A stretch of DNA of 64,000 nt. It comes from Laribacter hongkongensis DSM 14985 (lineage in GTDB: Bacteria > Pseudomonadota > Gammaproteobacteria > Burkholderiales > Aquaspirillaceae). Where the stretch lies: assembly GCF_000423285.1 (NCBI RefSeq), contig NZ_AUHR01000016.1, positions 1 through 64,000 of the forward strand, in the 5' to 3' direction. Every line of letters begins with the position of its first letter. Position 1 is the first letter of the stretch. Shown here in pieces: positions 36,544 to 45,137 of the stretch. The notes under the pieces are model-generated. The model made no database searches. It was not told where the DNA came from and saw only the letters and a list, made by a program, of their open reading frames with translations. The translations under genes and the position numbers were made by a program.

Positions 36544-39000
36544 TTACGCCTTCTGGATGTCGACGAGGTTGGTGTGCATCGGGTCGCCCTTGGCCAGCGG
36601 CGAAGGACGCTGGGTGGTCAGCACGTTGAACGAGCCGTTGTGATCCACCCCCTTGCCGTCCGGGCGGTACCACGCGCCTTCGCCCATGGCGGCGATGCCC
36701 GGCATGATGCGCGGTGTCACCTTGGCCATGACCCGGGTTTCGCCCCGGGCATTGAACACGCGCACGGTGTCGCCGTTCCTGATGCCGCGCGGTTCGGCAT
36801 CCAGCGGGTTGATCCACACCATCTGGCGCGAGGCGGCATCCAGCACGTCGACGTTGCCGTAGGTCGAGTGGGTGCGTGACTTGTAGTGGAAGCCCGACAG
36901 CTGGAGCGGATACTCCTTGCGCAGCGGGTCGTCCCAGCCCTCGGGCATGCTGGCGTGTACCGGCAGCGGGTGGATCACCTCGCGTTCGCCCAGCTTCCAG
37001 GTGGCGGCGTATTCGGCCAGTTTTTCCGAGTAGATCTCGATCTTGCCCGACGGGGTGGTCAGCGGATTGGCCGCCGGATTGTCGCGGAACGCCTTGTAGG
37101 CGATGAAAGTGCCATCCGGGTTCTTGCGCTTGATGATGCCTTGGGCGCGGAACTCCTCGAAGGTCGGGTAGGTCGGGTCGAGCGCACGCGACTGCTCATA
37201 CAGGTGGCGCAGCCATTCTTCCTGCGTGCGGCCTTCGGTGAACTGCTGCTTCACCTCCGGCCCGAGCTTGTCGGCCACACCGGTCAGCATCTCGTAGATG
37301 CTCTTGCATTCGAACATCGGTTCGATGGCCTGGTCGGCAAAGATGGCGTAGTCCATGTCGCCGGCAAAGGCGTCGTTGGCAAAGTCCATCTGTTCGCTGG
37401 CGGTCAGGTCGGGCAGCAGGATGTCGGCGTAGGCGGCCGATGAGGTCATGTGGTTGTCGATGACCACGATCATTTCGCACTTCTTGTCATCCGCGAGGAT
37501 TTCCCTGGTGCGGTTGATGTCGGCGTGCTGGTTGATCAGGCAGTTGCCGGCGTAGTTCCAGATGAACTTGATCGGTGACTTCAGGCGCTCGGCACCCTGT
37601 ACGCCGTCGGTCTTGTCGGTCATCTCGTGGTGACGATGGATGGCGTCGGTCCACATGAACACCGAAATGCTGGTCTTGACCGGGTTTTCCAGCGTGGGCA
37701 TGCGTACGAACGGCATGCTGTAGGTCGATTCGCGGGCGCCGGAGTTGCCGCCGGCAATGCCGACGTTGCCGGTCAGGATCGGCAGCATGGCAATGGCGCG
37801 CGATTGCAGCTCGCCGTTGGCGTGGCGCTGCGGCCCCCAGCCCTGCACGATGCAGCAAGGTTTGGTATGGCCGATTTCGCGGGCGAGCTTGACGATGCGC
37901 TCGGCCGGAATGCCGGTGATGGCGCTGGCCCATGCCGGGGTCTTGGCGATGCCGTCCGGGCCGTCGCCGAGGATGTAGGCCTTGTAATGGCCGTTGGCCG
38001 GAGCCGAGGCCGGCAGGGTTTTTTCGTCGTAGCCGACGCAATACTGGTCGAGGAAGGGTTGGTCGACCAGGTTTTCGGTAATCAGCACATGGGCAATGGC
38101 GGCGCACAGGGCGGCATCGGTGCCGGGCCGGATCGGAATCCACTCGTCTTCACGACCGCAGGCGGTGTCGTTGTAGCGCGGGTCGATCATGATCATGCGC
38201 GCGCCGGAACGCTGGCGGGCTTCAGCGAGGTGATAGGTGACGCCGCCGCCGCTCATGCGGGTTTCGGCCGGGTTGTTGCCGAACATCACCAGCAGCCGGG
38301 TGTTGCGCACGTCGGCCGTGCAGTTGCCGGCGGCCCAGCCGCCGTAGGTGTAATTGAGGCCGGCGAAAATCTGCGCGGTGCTGTAGTCGCCGTAGTGGTT
38401 CAGATACCCGCCGTAGCAGTTCATCAGGCGGGCGACCATGCTGGCGCCGGGCGGCCACGAGCGGGTCATGCAGCCGCCGAGGGTGCCGGTGCCGTAATTG
38501 AGGTAGACGGCCTCGTTGCCATGTTTGGCGACGATGTCTTTCAGGCTTTGCGCGATCAGGGTATAAGCCTCGTCCCAGCTGATGCGCTCGAACTGTCCTT
38601 CCCCACGCTTGCCGACCCGCTTCATCGGGTATTTGAGGCGGTCGGGGTTGTAGACACGCCGGCGCATCGAGCGGCCGCGCGCGCAGGCGCGCACCTGGTG
38701 GCTGCCGTATTCGTCAAGGCCGGTGTTGTCGGTTTCCACCCACTTGATCACTCCGTCAGAGACATGCATGCGCAACGGGCAGCGGCTGCCGCAGTTGACG
38801 GTACAGGCGCTCCAGACCACTTTTTCGGTTGCGGCCTGTCCGGCAGCGGTGGCCGGTCCGGCTGCCCGGACAGGCCGGCTGGCAAACGGCAGTACGATGC
38901 CGCCGGCTACTGCTGCCAGTCCGCAGGCGACCGACGCCTTCAGGAGTCCGCGACGTGACAGGGACAGGTCGATGCCCGGCCCGGTGTCATCCTTGTTCAT
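36544..39000 (-). CDS. dmsA: Tat-exported DMSO reductase catalytic subunit
   Basis: An 818-residue bis-MGD molybdoenzyme that reduces dimethyl sulfoxide or related N/S-oxides in anaerobic respiration. The Tat signal SLSRRGLLKASVACGLAAVA starts at about residue 13. An N-terminal 4Fe-4S site has C66, C70 and C74 in CTVNCGSRC and C106 in RACARGRS. The molybdenum ligand is S207 in GDYSTAQIFAG, as in DmsA, which separates it from nitrate reductases. ATG 39000 is preferred over an ATG six bases upstream because GAGGG is then six bases away. An FNR-like site lies upstream. Confidence 0.94.
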   Translation of the reverse strand: MNKDDTGPGIDLSLSRRGLLKASVACGLAAVAGGIVLPFASRPVRAAGPATAAGQAATEKVVWSACTVNCGSRCPLRMHVSDGVIKWVETDNTGLDEYGSHQVRACARGRSMRRRVYNPDRLKYPMKRVGKRGEGQFERISWDEAYTLIAQSLKDIVAKHGNEAVYLNYGTGTLGGCMTRSWPPGASMVARLMNCYGGYLNHYGDYSTAQIFAGLNYTYGGWAAGNCTADVRNTRLLVMFGNNPAETRMSGGGVTYHLAEARQRSGARMIMIDPRYNDTACGREDEWIPIRPGTDAALCAAIAHVLITENLVDQPFLDQYCVGYDEKTLPASAPANGHYKAYILGDGPDGIAKTPAWASAITGIPAERIVKLAREIGHTKPCCIVQGWGPQRHANGELQSRAIAMLPILTGNVGIAGGNSGARESTYSMPFVRMPTLENPVKTSISVFMWTDAIHRHHEMTDKTDGVQGAERLKSPIKFIWNYAGNCLINQHADINRTREILADDKKCEMIVVIDNHMTSSAAYADILLPDLTASEQMDFANDAFAGDMDYAIFADQAIEPMFECKSIYEMLTGVADKLGPEVKQQFTEGRTQEEWLRHLYEQSRALDPTYPTFEEFRAQGIIKRKNPDGTFIAYKAFRDNPAANPLTTPSGKIEIYSEKLAEYAATWKLGEREVIHPLPVHASMPEGWDDPLRKEYPLQLSGFHYKSRTHSTYGNVDVLDAASRQMVWINPLDAEPRGIRNGDTVRVFNARGETRVMAKVTPRIMPGIAAMGEGAWYRPDGKGVDHNGSFNVLTTQRPSPLAKGDPMHTNLVDIQKA

Positions 39001-39116
39001 ATGCATCCCTCTTGTAGTTGCTGGGCGGCCTACGGTGTCCGCGCCATGTCGATCCGGTCTGATACAGGGATGAATCTATCTTTTCGGGTCGGGGGGATTT
39101 TTGATCTTTTCCGGTG

Positions 39117-39165
39117 TTTACCGGTAAATGATTAAGTAATTTTACTTAGTGTTAATTTCGATCAA
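39117..39165. promoter_or_regulatory. Control region of dmsA with FNR-like site and two palindromes
   Basis: On the minus strand TTGATCGAAATTAA (39165-39152) matches 9 of 10 fixed bases of the FNR consensus TTGAT-N4-ATCAA. Beside it are two perfect palindromes: TAAGTAATTTTACTTA (39133-39148) and TTTACCGGTAAA (39117-39128). All lie 115-165 bp upstream of dmsA in AT-rich DNA. FNR control of dmsABC is established in E. coli; the other two sites have no assigned factor. The same DNA is also upstream of the divergent murJ. Confidence 0.5.
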
Positions 39166-39269
39166 CCAGACATGCCGGGGATGACCGCTGCAATGCCCGG
39201 AGAGGGCCGGGCTGGCCGGATGACGTTGCAAGTCTTACCATCGCCGCTTTTGCCAGCAGCCGGCCATTC

Positions 39270-40838
39270 ATGAATCTTCTCAAAGCACTGGTCACCGTCA
39301 GCGGCATGACGATGATCTCGCGGGTCCTGGGTTTCGTACGCGATGCGGTGATCGCCCGCGCGTTCGGCGCCGGGCTCTATACCGATGCCTTTTTCGTGGC
39401 GTTCAAGCTCCCCAACCTGCTGCGGCGGGTATTTGCCGAAGGGGCGTTTTCGCAGGCATTCGTACCGGTGCTGGCGGAATACAAGGAAAAACGCGGTGAG
39501 GCCGATACGCGCGAACTCCTGGCCAGCGTCACCGGCGTGCTGGCGCTGGCACTGGTGGTGGTCACGGCGCTGGGCATGCTGGCAGCCCCGTGGGTGATCT
39601 GGATCACGGCGCCGGGTTTTGTGGACGACGGCGACAAAGCCGCCCTGACCGCCAGCCTGCTGCGGATCACCTTTCCCTACATCCTGTTCATTTCGCTGGC
39701 TTCGCTGGCCAGCAGCGTGCTCAATACCTTCAACCGCTTTTCCATCCCGGCCTTTACGCCGACGCTGCTCAACGTCAGCTTCATCATCTTTGCCGCGTGG
39801 CTGGCACCGTATTTTGATCCGCCGGTCATGGCGCTGGGCTGGGCCGTGTTTGCCGGCGGCATCCTGCAACTGGCGTTCCAGCTGCCGGCCCTGCGGCGGC
39901 TGGGCATGCTGCCCCGCCCACGGTTGAACCTGCGCGATCCGGGCGTGCGCCGCATCGTCACGCACATGGGGCCGGCCATCTTTGCCGTATCGATCAGCCA
40001 GATTTCGCTGGTGATCAACACCATTTTTGCCAGCTTCCTCGTGTCGGGCAGCGTGTCGTGGATGTATTACGCCGACCGGCTGATGGAGTTTCCCACCGGG
40101 GTGCTGGGGGTGGCGCTGGGCACCATCCTGCTGCCCAGCCTGTCGCGGCATGCCGCCGGCGGCAATCCGGAAACCTTTTCCCGCCTGCTCGACTGGGGCA
40201 TCCGTCTTTCGGTGCTGCTGGCCGTGCCGTGTGCCGTGGGTCTGGCCGTGATGGCCGAGCCGCTGATCGCCACGTTGTTCATGTACGGCAAGTTCACTGC
40301 CCACGATATGGACATGACGCGCATGGCGCTGCTGGCGTACGCCGTCGGCCTCCTGGGGCTGATCCTCGTCAAGGTGCTGGCACCGGGCTTTTATGCGCGG
40401 CAGAACCTGAAAACCCCGGTCAAGATCGCCCTCATCACGCTGACCGCCACCCAGTTGATGAACCTTGCGCTGATCGGCCCCTTGAAGCACGCCGGGCTGG
40501 CGCTGTCGATCGGGCTGGCCGCCTGCCTGAATGCCGGGCTGCTGCTGCGCCAGCTGCGCGTGCACGGCATTTACCGGCCGCAGGCCGGCTGGGCAGGCTT
40601 TGTCCTCAGGGTTGGACTGGCGGTCGGCGGCATGACGGCGTTCCTGCTGGCCGGACTCAACTGGCTGCCGGTTGACTGGCACGGGGCGGCCTGGCTGCGT
40701 GCCGGCTGGCTGACCTTGCTGGTGGGCGGTGGCGCCGGCGTCTACTTCGGCCTGCTGTTCGCCTGCGGTTTCCGGTTGCGCGACTTTGTCTGGCGAGAGT
40801 CGCTGCCTCGGGCAGAGCCGGCAGAAAATCCGGCCTGA
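39270..40838 (+). CDS. murJ: Lipid II flippase MurJ
   Basis: A 522-residue, 14-helix membrane protein of the MOP superfamily that moves lipid II to the outer face of the inner membrane. It begins [21 protein letters not shown] and has [14 protein letters not shown] with the essential Arg, [21 protein letters not shown] (the FAEGAFSxAFVP signature, about residues 48-68), and the central-cavity Arg in [17 protein letters not shown]. Length equals E. coli MurJ (511) within a few residues. Divergent from dmsA; monocistronic. Confidence 0.95.
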   Translation: MNLLKALVTVSGMTMISRVLGFVRDAVIARAFGAGLYTDAFFVAFKLPNLLRRVFAEGAFSQAFVPVLAEYKEKRGEADTRELLASVTGVLALALVVVTALGMLAAPWVIWITAPGFVDDGDKAALTASLLRITFPYILFISLASLASSVLNTFNRFSIPAFTPTLLNVSFIIFAAWLAPYFDPPVMALGWAVFAGGILQLAFQLPALRRLGMLPRPRLNLRDPGVRRIVTHMGPAIFAVSISQISLVINTIFASFLVSGSVSWMYYADRLMEFPTGVLGVALGTILLPSLSRHAAGGNPETFSRLLDWGIRLSVLLAVPCAVGLAVMAEPLIATLFMYGKFTAHDMDMTRMALLAYAVGLLGLILVKVLAPGFYARQNLKTPVKIALITLTATQLMNLALIGPLKHAGLALSIGLAACLNAGLLLRQLRVHGIYRPQAGWAGFVLRVGLAVGGMTAFLLAGLNWLPVDWHGAAWLRAGWLTLLVGGGAGVYFGLLFACGFRLRDFVWRESLPRAEPAENPA

Positions 40839-40943
40839 TTGACTGTTTCGGCACAATTTCTGCCTGCTTGTGCACAATCGCGGACAGGATTTTGCGGCAC
40901 ACTCCAGTCATCCATCCTGTGAATGCAAACCAAGGAGCAAGCG

Positions 40944-41498
40944 ATGAAAAAAGTGTCTGCCAGTCTGTCCGCCCTGTTGCTGGCCGGTGTCCTGACCCAG
41001 GCGCAGGCCGCGCCGGCCCTGCAATTGACCAGCCCTGACGTGAGCGAAGGCCGGCCGCTGGCGGCGGCACAGGTGTTCAACGGCATGGGCTGCACCGGTG
41101 GCAACCAGTCGCCGGCCCTCAACTGGACCAACCTGCCGGCCGGTACCAAAAGCCTGGCCGTGACGGCGTATGACCCGGATGCACCGACCGGCAGCGGCTG
41201 GTGGCACTGGGTGGTGGTCAACCTGCCGGCCAGCACCAAGGGCCTGCCGGCCGGTGCTGCCACTGGCAAGGGGCTGCCGGCTGGTGCGCTGGAACTGCGC
41301 ACCGACTTCGGCCAGCCCGGCTATGGTGGCGCCTGCCCGCCGCCGGGGCACGGCATGCACCGTTACCAGTTCACCGTCTGGGCACTGTCGGTCGACAAGC
41401 TGCCGCTGGAAGCCTCCAGCTCGCCTGCCATGGCCGGTTTCATGATCCGCCAGCATGCTCTGGGCCAGGCCACCCTGACCGGAACCTATGCCCGCTGA
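40944..41498 (+). CDS. Exported YbhB/YbcL-family (PEBP-like) protein
   Basis: A 184-residue phosphatidylethanolamine-binding-like protein with a signal peptide ending AQAA (about residue 22). The fold marker runs GGNQSPALNWTNLPAGTKSL, YDPDAPTGSGWWHWVVVNLP, and GACPPPGHGMHRYQFTVWAL, giving the conserved D-P-D, H and GxCPP-H anion-pocket residues. YbhB/YbcL function is not settled; a uropathogenic YbcL suppresses neutrophil migration. AAGGAG lies before ATG 40944, deciding the start. The next gene begins 11 bp before its stop. Confidence 0.88.
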   Translation: MKKVSASLSALLLAGVLTQAQAAPALQLTSPDVSEGRPLAAAQVFNGMGCTGGNQSPALNWTNLPAGTKSLAVTAYDPDAPTGSGWWHWVVVNLPASTKGLPAGAATGKGLPAGALELRTDFGQPGYGGACPPPGHGMHRYQFTVWALSVDKLPLEASSSPAMAGFMIRQHALGQATLTGTYAR

Positions 41499-42276
41499 AT
41501 CATGGGTTGACGACATTCCGGGCGTGATGACCTATCGCGCCCGGCGTCCGCAGCAGCTGCGGGCGGTGCCGGTGGCGCAGACCACGCTGATTACCGTCGA
41601 ATCCGGCATCAAGCGGGTGGTCTGCGGCGGGCAGGGCTGGCAGGTGCAGGCCGGTGAATGGCTGCTGCTGCCGGCGCTGGCACAGGTTCAGATCGAAAAC
41701 CGGCCGGGCAACGGCGGCTATCTGGCCCGTTGCCTGCCGCTGGACGATGAATGGCTGGCAGCATTTCCGGCCCTGACCGACCGGCTGCCGGCCAGCGGCG
41801 GCCCGGCCATCTGCTGCCTGCCGCCCGACGCCTGCATACAGGAAGCATGGCAGCACTGGTGTGCCGGCCAGCAGCGGCAGCGGCCCGGACCGGTCCAGCG
41901 CCAGCGCATGCTGGAGCTGTTGCTGGCCATCTGCCTTGCCGGTGGTGGGCGCGGGCTGCTCAGGGGGCCGGCAGAACTGGCGCCGCGCGTGAACCGCCTG
42001 CTGGGGACCGACCTGACACTGGGGGCGGCGGAGCTGTCGCGGCGGCTGGCCATGAGTGAATCGACCCTGCGCCGGCATCTGGCGGACGAAGGGCACAGCC
42101 TGCGTGAGCTGCGCGAACACTGCCGGCTTGAGCGGGCGCTGGCACTGGTGCAGACCAGTTCGCTGCCGATCGGCCAGGTGGCCGAGGCCTGCGGTTATGC
42201 CAGCGCCAGCCGCTTCAGCGCCCGTTTCCGTACGCGCTTTGGCTGTACGCCGCGCAGCCTGCGGGCGGCACGCTAA
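41488..42276 (+). CDS. AraC-family transcriptional regulator
   Basis: A 262-residue regulator. The N-terminal half (about 1-150) is a cupin-like sensor (QTTLITVESGIKRVVCGGQGW, GEWLLLPALAQVQIENRPG). The C-terminal AraC domain (about 165-258) has two helix-turn-helices: LSRRLAMSESTLRRHLADEG, and GQVAEACGYASASRFSARFR with FGCTPRSLR at the end. It overlaps the PEBP gene by 11 bp, so the two form a unit and the PEBP protein may be a target. The ligand is unknown. Confidence 0.82.
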   Translation: MPAESWVDDIPGVMTYRARRPQQLRAVPVAQTTLITVESGIKRVVCGGQGWQVQAGEWLLLPALAQVQIENRPGNGGYLARCLPLDDEWLAAFPALTDRLPASGGPAICCLPPDACIQEAWQHWCAGQQRQRPGPVQRQRMLELLLAICLAGGGRGLLRGPAELAPRVNRLLGTDLTLGAAELSRRLAMSESTLRRHLADEGHSLRELREHCRLERALALVQTSSLPIGQVAEACGYASASRFSARFRTRFGCTPRSLRAAR

Positions 42277-42789
42277 CGCTTGTGGCGGCGAGTGGAGGGT
42301 AACGAAGCGCGTCATGCCCGGCACGAGTGCCGGCGCTGGCGGCATCACGGATGCTGTGATGGAGATGAGCAGTGTCCTGGATGGTTTTTTGCCGGTGCAG
42401 CCCGCTGTGCCGCTGACCGGCGGTGTGATCCTGCCGCCACACTGCTTGATCCTGTCGTCCGGGCCGTGTCGTGGCCGTCATGTGTCCGCATGACGTGTGT
42501 GCTAGGGCTGGCGCAGCGCCTTCGGATTGCCGTGAGGCCGCCGGCACGGTCCAGCGGTGGCTGACTGCGGTGGCGGCATCAGTCCGGCGATCTGCCCTGT
42601 AGCGGATCTGGTCCGGAAAGCGGCCATGCAACCGGCGCAGCCATGCCTGGCCCTGGCGTGAGTCAGCGGGTACAGGCGACATGGAGTGCATCAAGACAAC
42701 AGGCCCGGCCGGAGGCGGTGTGCCTGCGGGCCGGGCCTGTCCTGCACGGTTTCCGGCTCCTCTGCCTGAAGGCGGAACCGGTGTGCGGC
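42277..42789. other. About 510 bp without a recognisable gene
   Basis: Open frames exist on both strands but none resembles a family. A small GCCGGCACTCGTGCCGG-type hairpin lies at about 42315-42334. The only strong feature is the hairpin after alaA listed separately. Confidence 0.4.
42699..42740 (-). terminator. Long GC hairpin after alaA, probable terminator
   Basis: ACAGGCCCGGCC (42699-42710) pairs perfectly with GGCCGGGCCTGT (42729-42740); an inner AGGC/GCCT pair extends it. On the minus strand it is followed by TGTCTTG, only a weak U tract. It lies 50 bp past the alaA stop. Confidence 0.55.
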
Positions 42790-44334
42790 TTATGCGGTGA
42801 AGCGGCGGCGGTAGCCTTCAAGGAAGCGGCCGACGCGACCGAGGGCTTCTTCCAGGTCTTCCATGTGCGGCAGGAACACCACGCGGAAGTGGTCATTGCC
42901 TGGCCAGTTGAAGCCGGTTCCCTGAACCAGCAACACCCGTTGTTCGGTCAGCAGCTCAAGGATGAACTGCTGGTCGTTCTGGACCGGGTAGAGTTTGGGG
43001 TCCAGCCGCGGGAAGCAGTACAGCGCGCCCTTGGGCTTGACGCAGCTGACGCCCGGCATGTCGTTGAGCATCTGTACGGCCAGGTCGCGCTGGCGTGTCA
43101 GCCGGCCGGTGGGCGCGACCAGGTCGTTGATCGACTGGTATCCCCCGAGCGCGGTCTGGATGCCGTATTGCGCCGGCACGTTGGCGCACAGGCGCATGGA
43201 CGACAGCATGGTCAGCCCTTCGATGTAATCGCTGGCGCGGGACTTGTCGCCGCTCAGGATCATCCAGCCGGCGCGATAGCCGGCGGCGCGGTAGTTTTTC
43301 GACAGGCCGTTGAAGGTGACGCAGAACAGGTCCGGGGCCAGCGAGGCAATCGAGGTGTGGCGGGTGCCGTCGAACAGCACCTTGTCGTAGATTTCGTCGG
43401 CGTAGACGATCAGGCCGAATTCACGGGCGACCGCGGCGATTTCCAGCAGCACCGGCTCCGGGTACACCGCGCCGGTGGGGTTGTTCGGGTTGATGATGAC
43501 GATGGCGCGGGTGCGCGGGGTGATTTTCTTGCGGATGTCGGCGATGTCCGGGTACCAGTCCTGCTGTTCGTCGCACATGTAGTGAACGGGGGTACCACCG
43601 GACAGCGAGACGGCTGCCGTCCACAGCGGATAGTCCGGTGCCGGTACCAGCACTTCGTCCCCGGCATCCAGCAGGGCGTTCATGGCCATCACGATCAGCT
43701 CGGACACCCCGTTGCCGATGAAGATGTCTTCCACCGTGACCCCGGGAATGGCCTTTTCCTGCGAGTAGTGCATCACGGCCTTGCGGGCAGCAAACAGGCC
43801 TTTGGAGTCGGAATAGCCCGAGGCCTGCGGCAGGTTGCGGATCATGTCCTGCATGATCTCTTCCGGTGCCAGGAAACCGAACGGTGCCGGGTTGCCAATG
43901 TTGAGCTTGATGATGCGCTGGCCGTCTTCTTCCATGCGGCGCGCGCGCTCCATGATCGGACCACGGATGTCGTAACAGACATTGGCAAGTTTCTGGGACT
44001 GGCGGATCGGTTCCATGGCAGGGGCTTTCGGGGTGGTGTTGGGGGTATTTGAGACGGACGGAGCCGGCTGGGGGCGCTGGCGGGCCTGCATGGGGTCGAG
44101 GCCGCGGCCAAGCTGGTCACGGGCCATGTCGGCTGCCTGGCGGGCATCCTGCAACGACACCTGGGGCCAGACGCCGAGTGCCAGTACTTTTTCCTTGCCG
44201 GCAAAGCGGTATTTCAGGCGCCAGTAGCGGGCGCCATTGCTACGGACCAGCAGGTACAGTCCGCGGCCGTCAAACAGCTTGCGGTCGCGAGTTTCCGGTT
44301 CCAGTCGGCTCAGGTCAGCATCGGTCAGGGGCAT
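42790..44334 (-). CDS. alaA: Alanine aminotransferase AlaA with an N-terminal integrase Arm (DUF4102) DNA-binding domain
   Basis: A 514-residue fusion. Residues 1-88 match the Arm-type DNA-binding domain of P4-like tyrosine integrases: KLFDGRGLYLLVRSNGARYW, RLKYRFAGKEKVLALGVWPQ, VSLQDARQAADMARDQLGRG, LDP. A Pro/Thr/Ser linker (89-106) leads into a complete AlaA from M107 (MEPIRQSQKLANVCYDIRGP). There INPNNPTGAVY and the PLP lysine K346 in FNGLSKNYRAAGYR (K240 in AlaA numbering, as in E. coli) are intact. AlaA interconverts glutamate/pyruvate and alanine/2-oxoglutarate. No integrase catalytic domain is present. ATG 44334 fits the Arm domain start and lies about 25 bases below a promoter; an internal start at 44016 would give plain AlaA. 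Confidence 0.85.
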   Translation of the reverse strand: MPLTDADLSRLEPETRDRKLFDGRGLYLLVRSNGARYWRLKYRFAGKEKVLALGVWPQVSLQDARQAADMARDQLGRGLDPMQARQRPQPAPSVSNTPNTTPKAPAMEPIRQSQKLANVCYDIRGPIMERARRMEEDGQRIIKLNIGNPAPFGFLAPEEIMQDMIRNLPQASGYSDSKGLFAARKAVMHYSQEKAIPGVTVEDIFIGNGVSELIVMAMNALLDAGDEVLVPAPDYPLWTAAVSLSGGTPVHYMCDEQQDWYPDIADIRKKITPRTRAIVIINPNNPTGAVYPEPVLLEIAAVAREFGLIVYADEIYDKVLFDGTRHTSIASLAPDLFCVTFNGLSKNYRAAGYRAGWMILSGDKSRASDYIEGLTMLSSMRLCANVPAQYGIQTALGGYQSINDLVAPTGRLTRQRDLAVQMLNDMPGVSCVKPKGALYCFPRLDPKLYPVQNDQQFILELLTEQRVLLVQGTGFNWPGNDHFRVVFLPHMEDLEEALGRVGRFLEGYRRRFTA

Positions 44335-44341
44335 CGTTTTT

Positions 44342-44394
44342 GGGGTATCTTTGCTATGAAAAAGAAATATACCCCGGAGGATGGACGTTGCCAA
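44342..44394 (-). promoter_or_regulatory. Promoter of the Arm-AlaA gene with an overlapping inverted repeat
   Basis: On the minus strand TTGGCA (44394-44389), a 17-base spacer, and TATATT (44371-44366) form a good sigma-70 promoter with a start near 44359. A perfect inverted repeat GGGGTAT/ATACCCC (44369-44375 and 44342-44348, 20 bases between) covers the -10 and the start point. A factor bound there would block transcription. The candidate factor is the Arm domain encoded by the same gene. Confidence 0.5.
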
Positions 44395-44495
44395 GCACTC
44401 TGCCTCGGATTGATGCAATCCGGCCTGCGTGGCATGAGCCGGTATAATGCCGATGACACATTACGGTGATGCACCGGAAGAAAACGGGAACGCGG

Positions 44496-44858
44496 ATGAA
44501 ACTGCATTTGAACCAGGGAAATTACAATCTCTTTACCCGGTACGGAGAGGGCCTGGTGCATGTCAACGGCCAGCCGTACCAGTCACCGGTCCTGGTTTCG
44601 GCCGATACGCTCAATCCTTGGCAGGTCGAGGGATTCGACGCGCTTGCCCCCGGGCATTTCGAGCTGCTGCTGGCGTACGATCCCGAGGTGGTACTCCTTG
44701 GAACCGGCTCTCGCCTGCGTTTCCCGCATCCGCGGATAACGGTGCCGGTCCTGTCGCGCCAGATCGGTGTCGAGGTGATGGATACCCCCGCTGCTTGCCG
44801 CACGTTCAATATCCTGGTCTCGGAAGGCCGGCGGGTCGTGGCTGCCATCCTGCTGTAG
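44496..44858 (+). CDS. Mth938-like domain protein (DUF498)
   Basis: A 120-residue single-domain protein of the Mth938/NDUFAF3 family. It shows GLVHVNGQPYQSPVLVSADT, PEVVLLGTGSRLRFPHP, then VEVMDTPAACRTFNILVSEG, and VVAAILL. The mitochondrial relative helps assemble complex I; the bacterial role is not established. ATG 44496 (MKLHLNQGNY) is the family-like start. Divergent from alaA across 160 bp that hold the alaA promoter. Confidence 0.85.
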   Translation: MKLHLNQGNYNLFTRYGEGLVHVNGQPYQSPVLVSADTLNPWQVEGFDALAPGHFELLLAYDPEVVLLGTGSRLRFPHPRITVPVLSRQIGVEVMDTPAACRTFNILVSEGRRVVAAILL

Positions 44859-45137
44859 GAAACAGCCGGCAATCCGGTCGAACCGGCTGTGGCAGAGGCT
44901 ATCTTCAAGGCCGGACGTGCATTGCTGTCTTTGCTGTTTTGGGGGACTTCGGGGAGCATGCTGCAAGAGCGCGTCTTGATACCCCCATACACCCGTTTGC
45001 CGTTCGTGATGATGAGCATGGCCGGTCAAGCCTGCCGGCAGGCGATGCACTTGCTGAAAGAGATGATCAAACGGTCTGCATCGTGATGCCGGCTGCGTGC
45101 CGGCATCACGAGCGGATTGTGCTTCGACCGACGGGTG
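44859..45137. other. Spacer with a strong 13-bp hairpin
   Basis: No gene is seen in this convergent gap. TCGTGATGCCGGC (45081-45093) pairs perfectly with GCCGGCATCACGA (45099-45111) around TGCGT. There is no U run on either strand. It lies 27 bp past the garR stop and may act as a 3' end or processing hairpin for either gene. Confidence 0.55.

Noticed and set aside
39101-39114. Second FNR-like TTGATC on the plus strand upstream of dmsA
   Set aside because: The other half-site is missing (TTTTCC instead of ATCAA-like).
39162-40877. 571-residue leftward open frame over murJ
   Set aside because: Antisense to MurJ, with the same Gln/Arg/His-rich shadow composition and no family match.
42215-42694. 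159-residue leftward frame in the gap before alaA
   Set aside because: Starts with a plausible ATG but has no family pattern and overlaps the AraC gene end; kept as non-coding.
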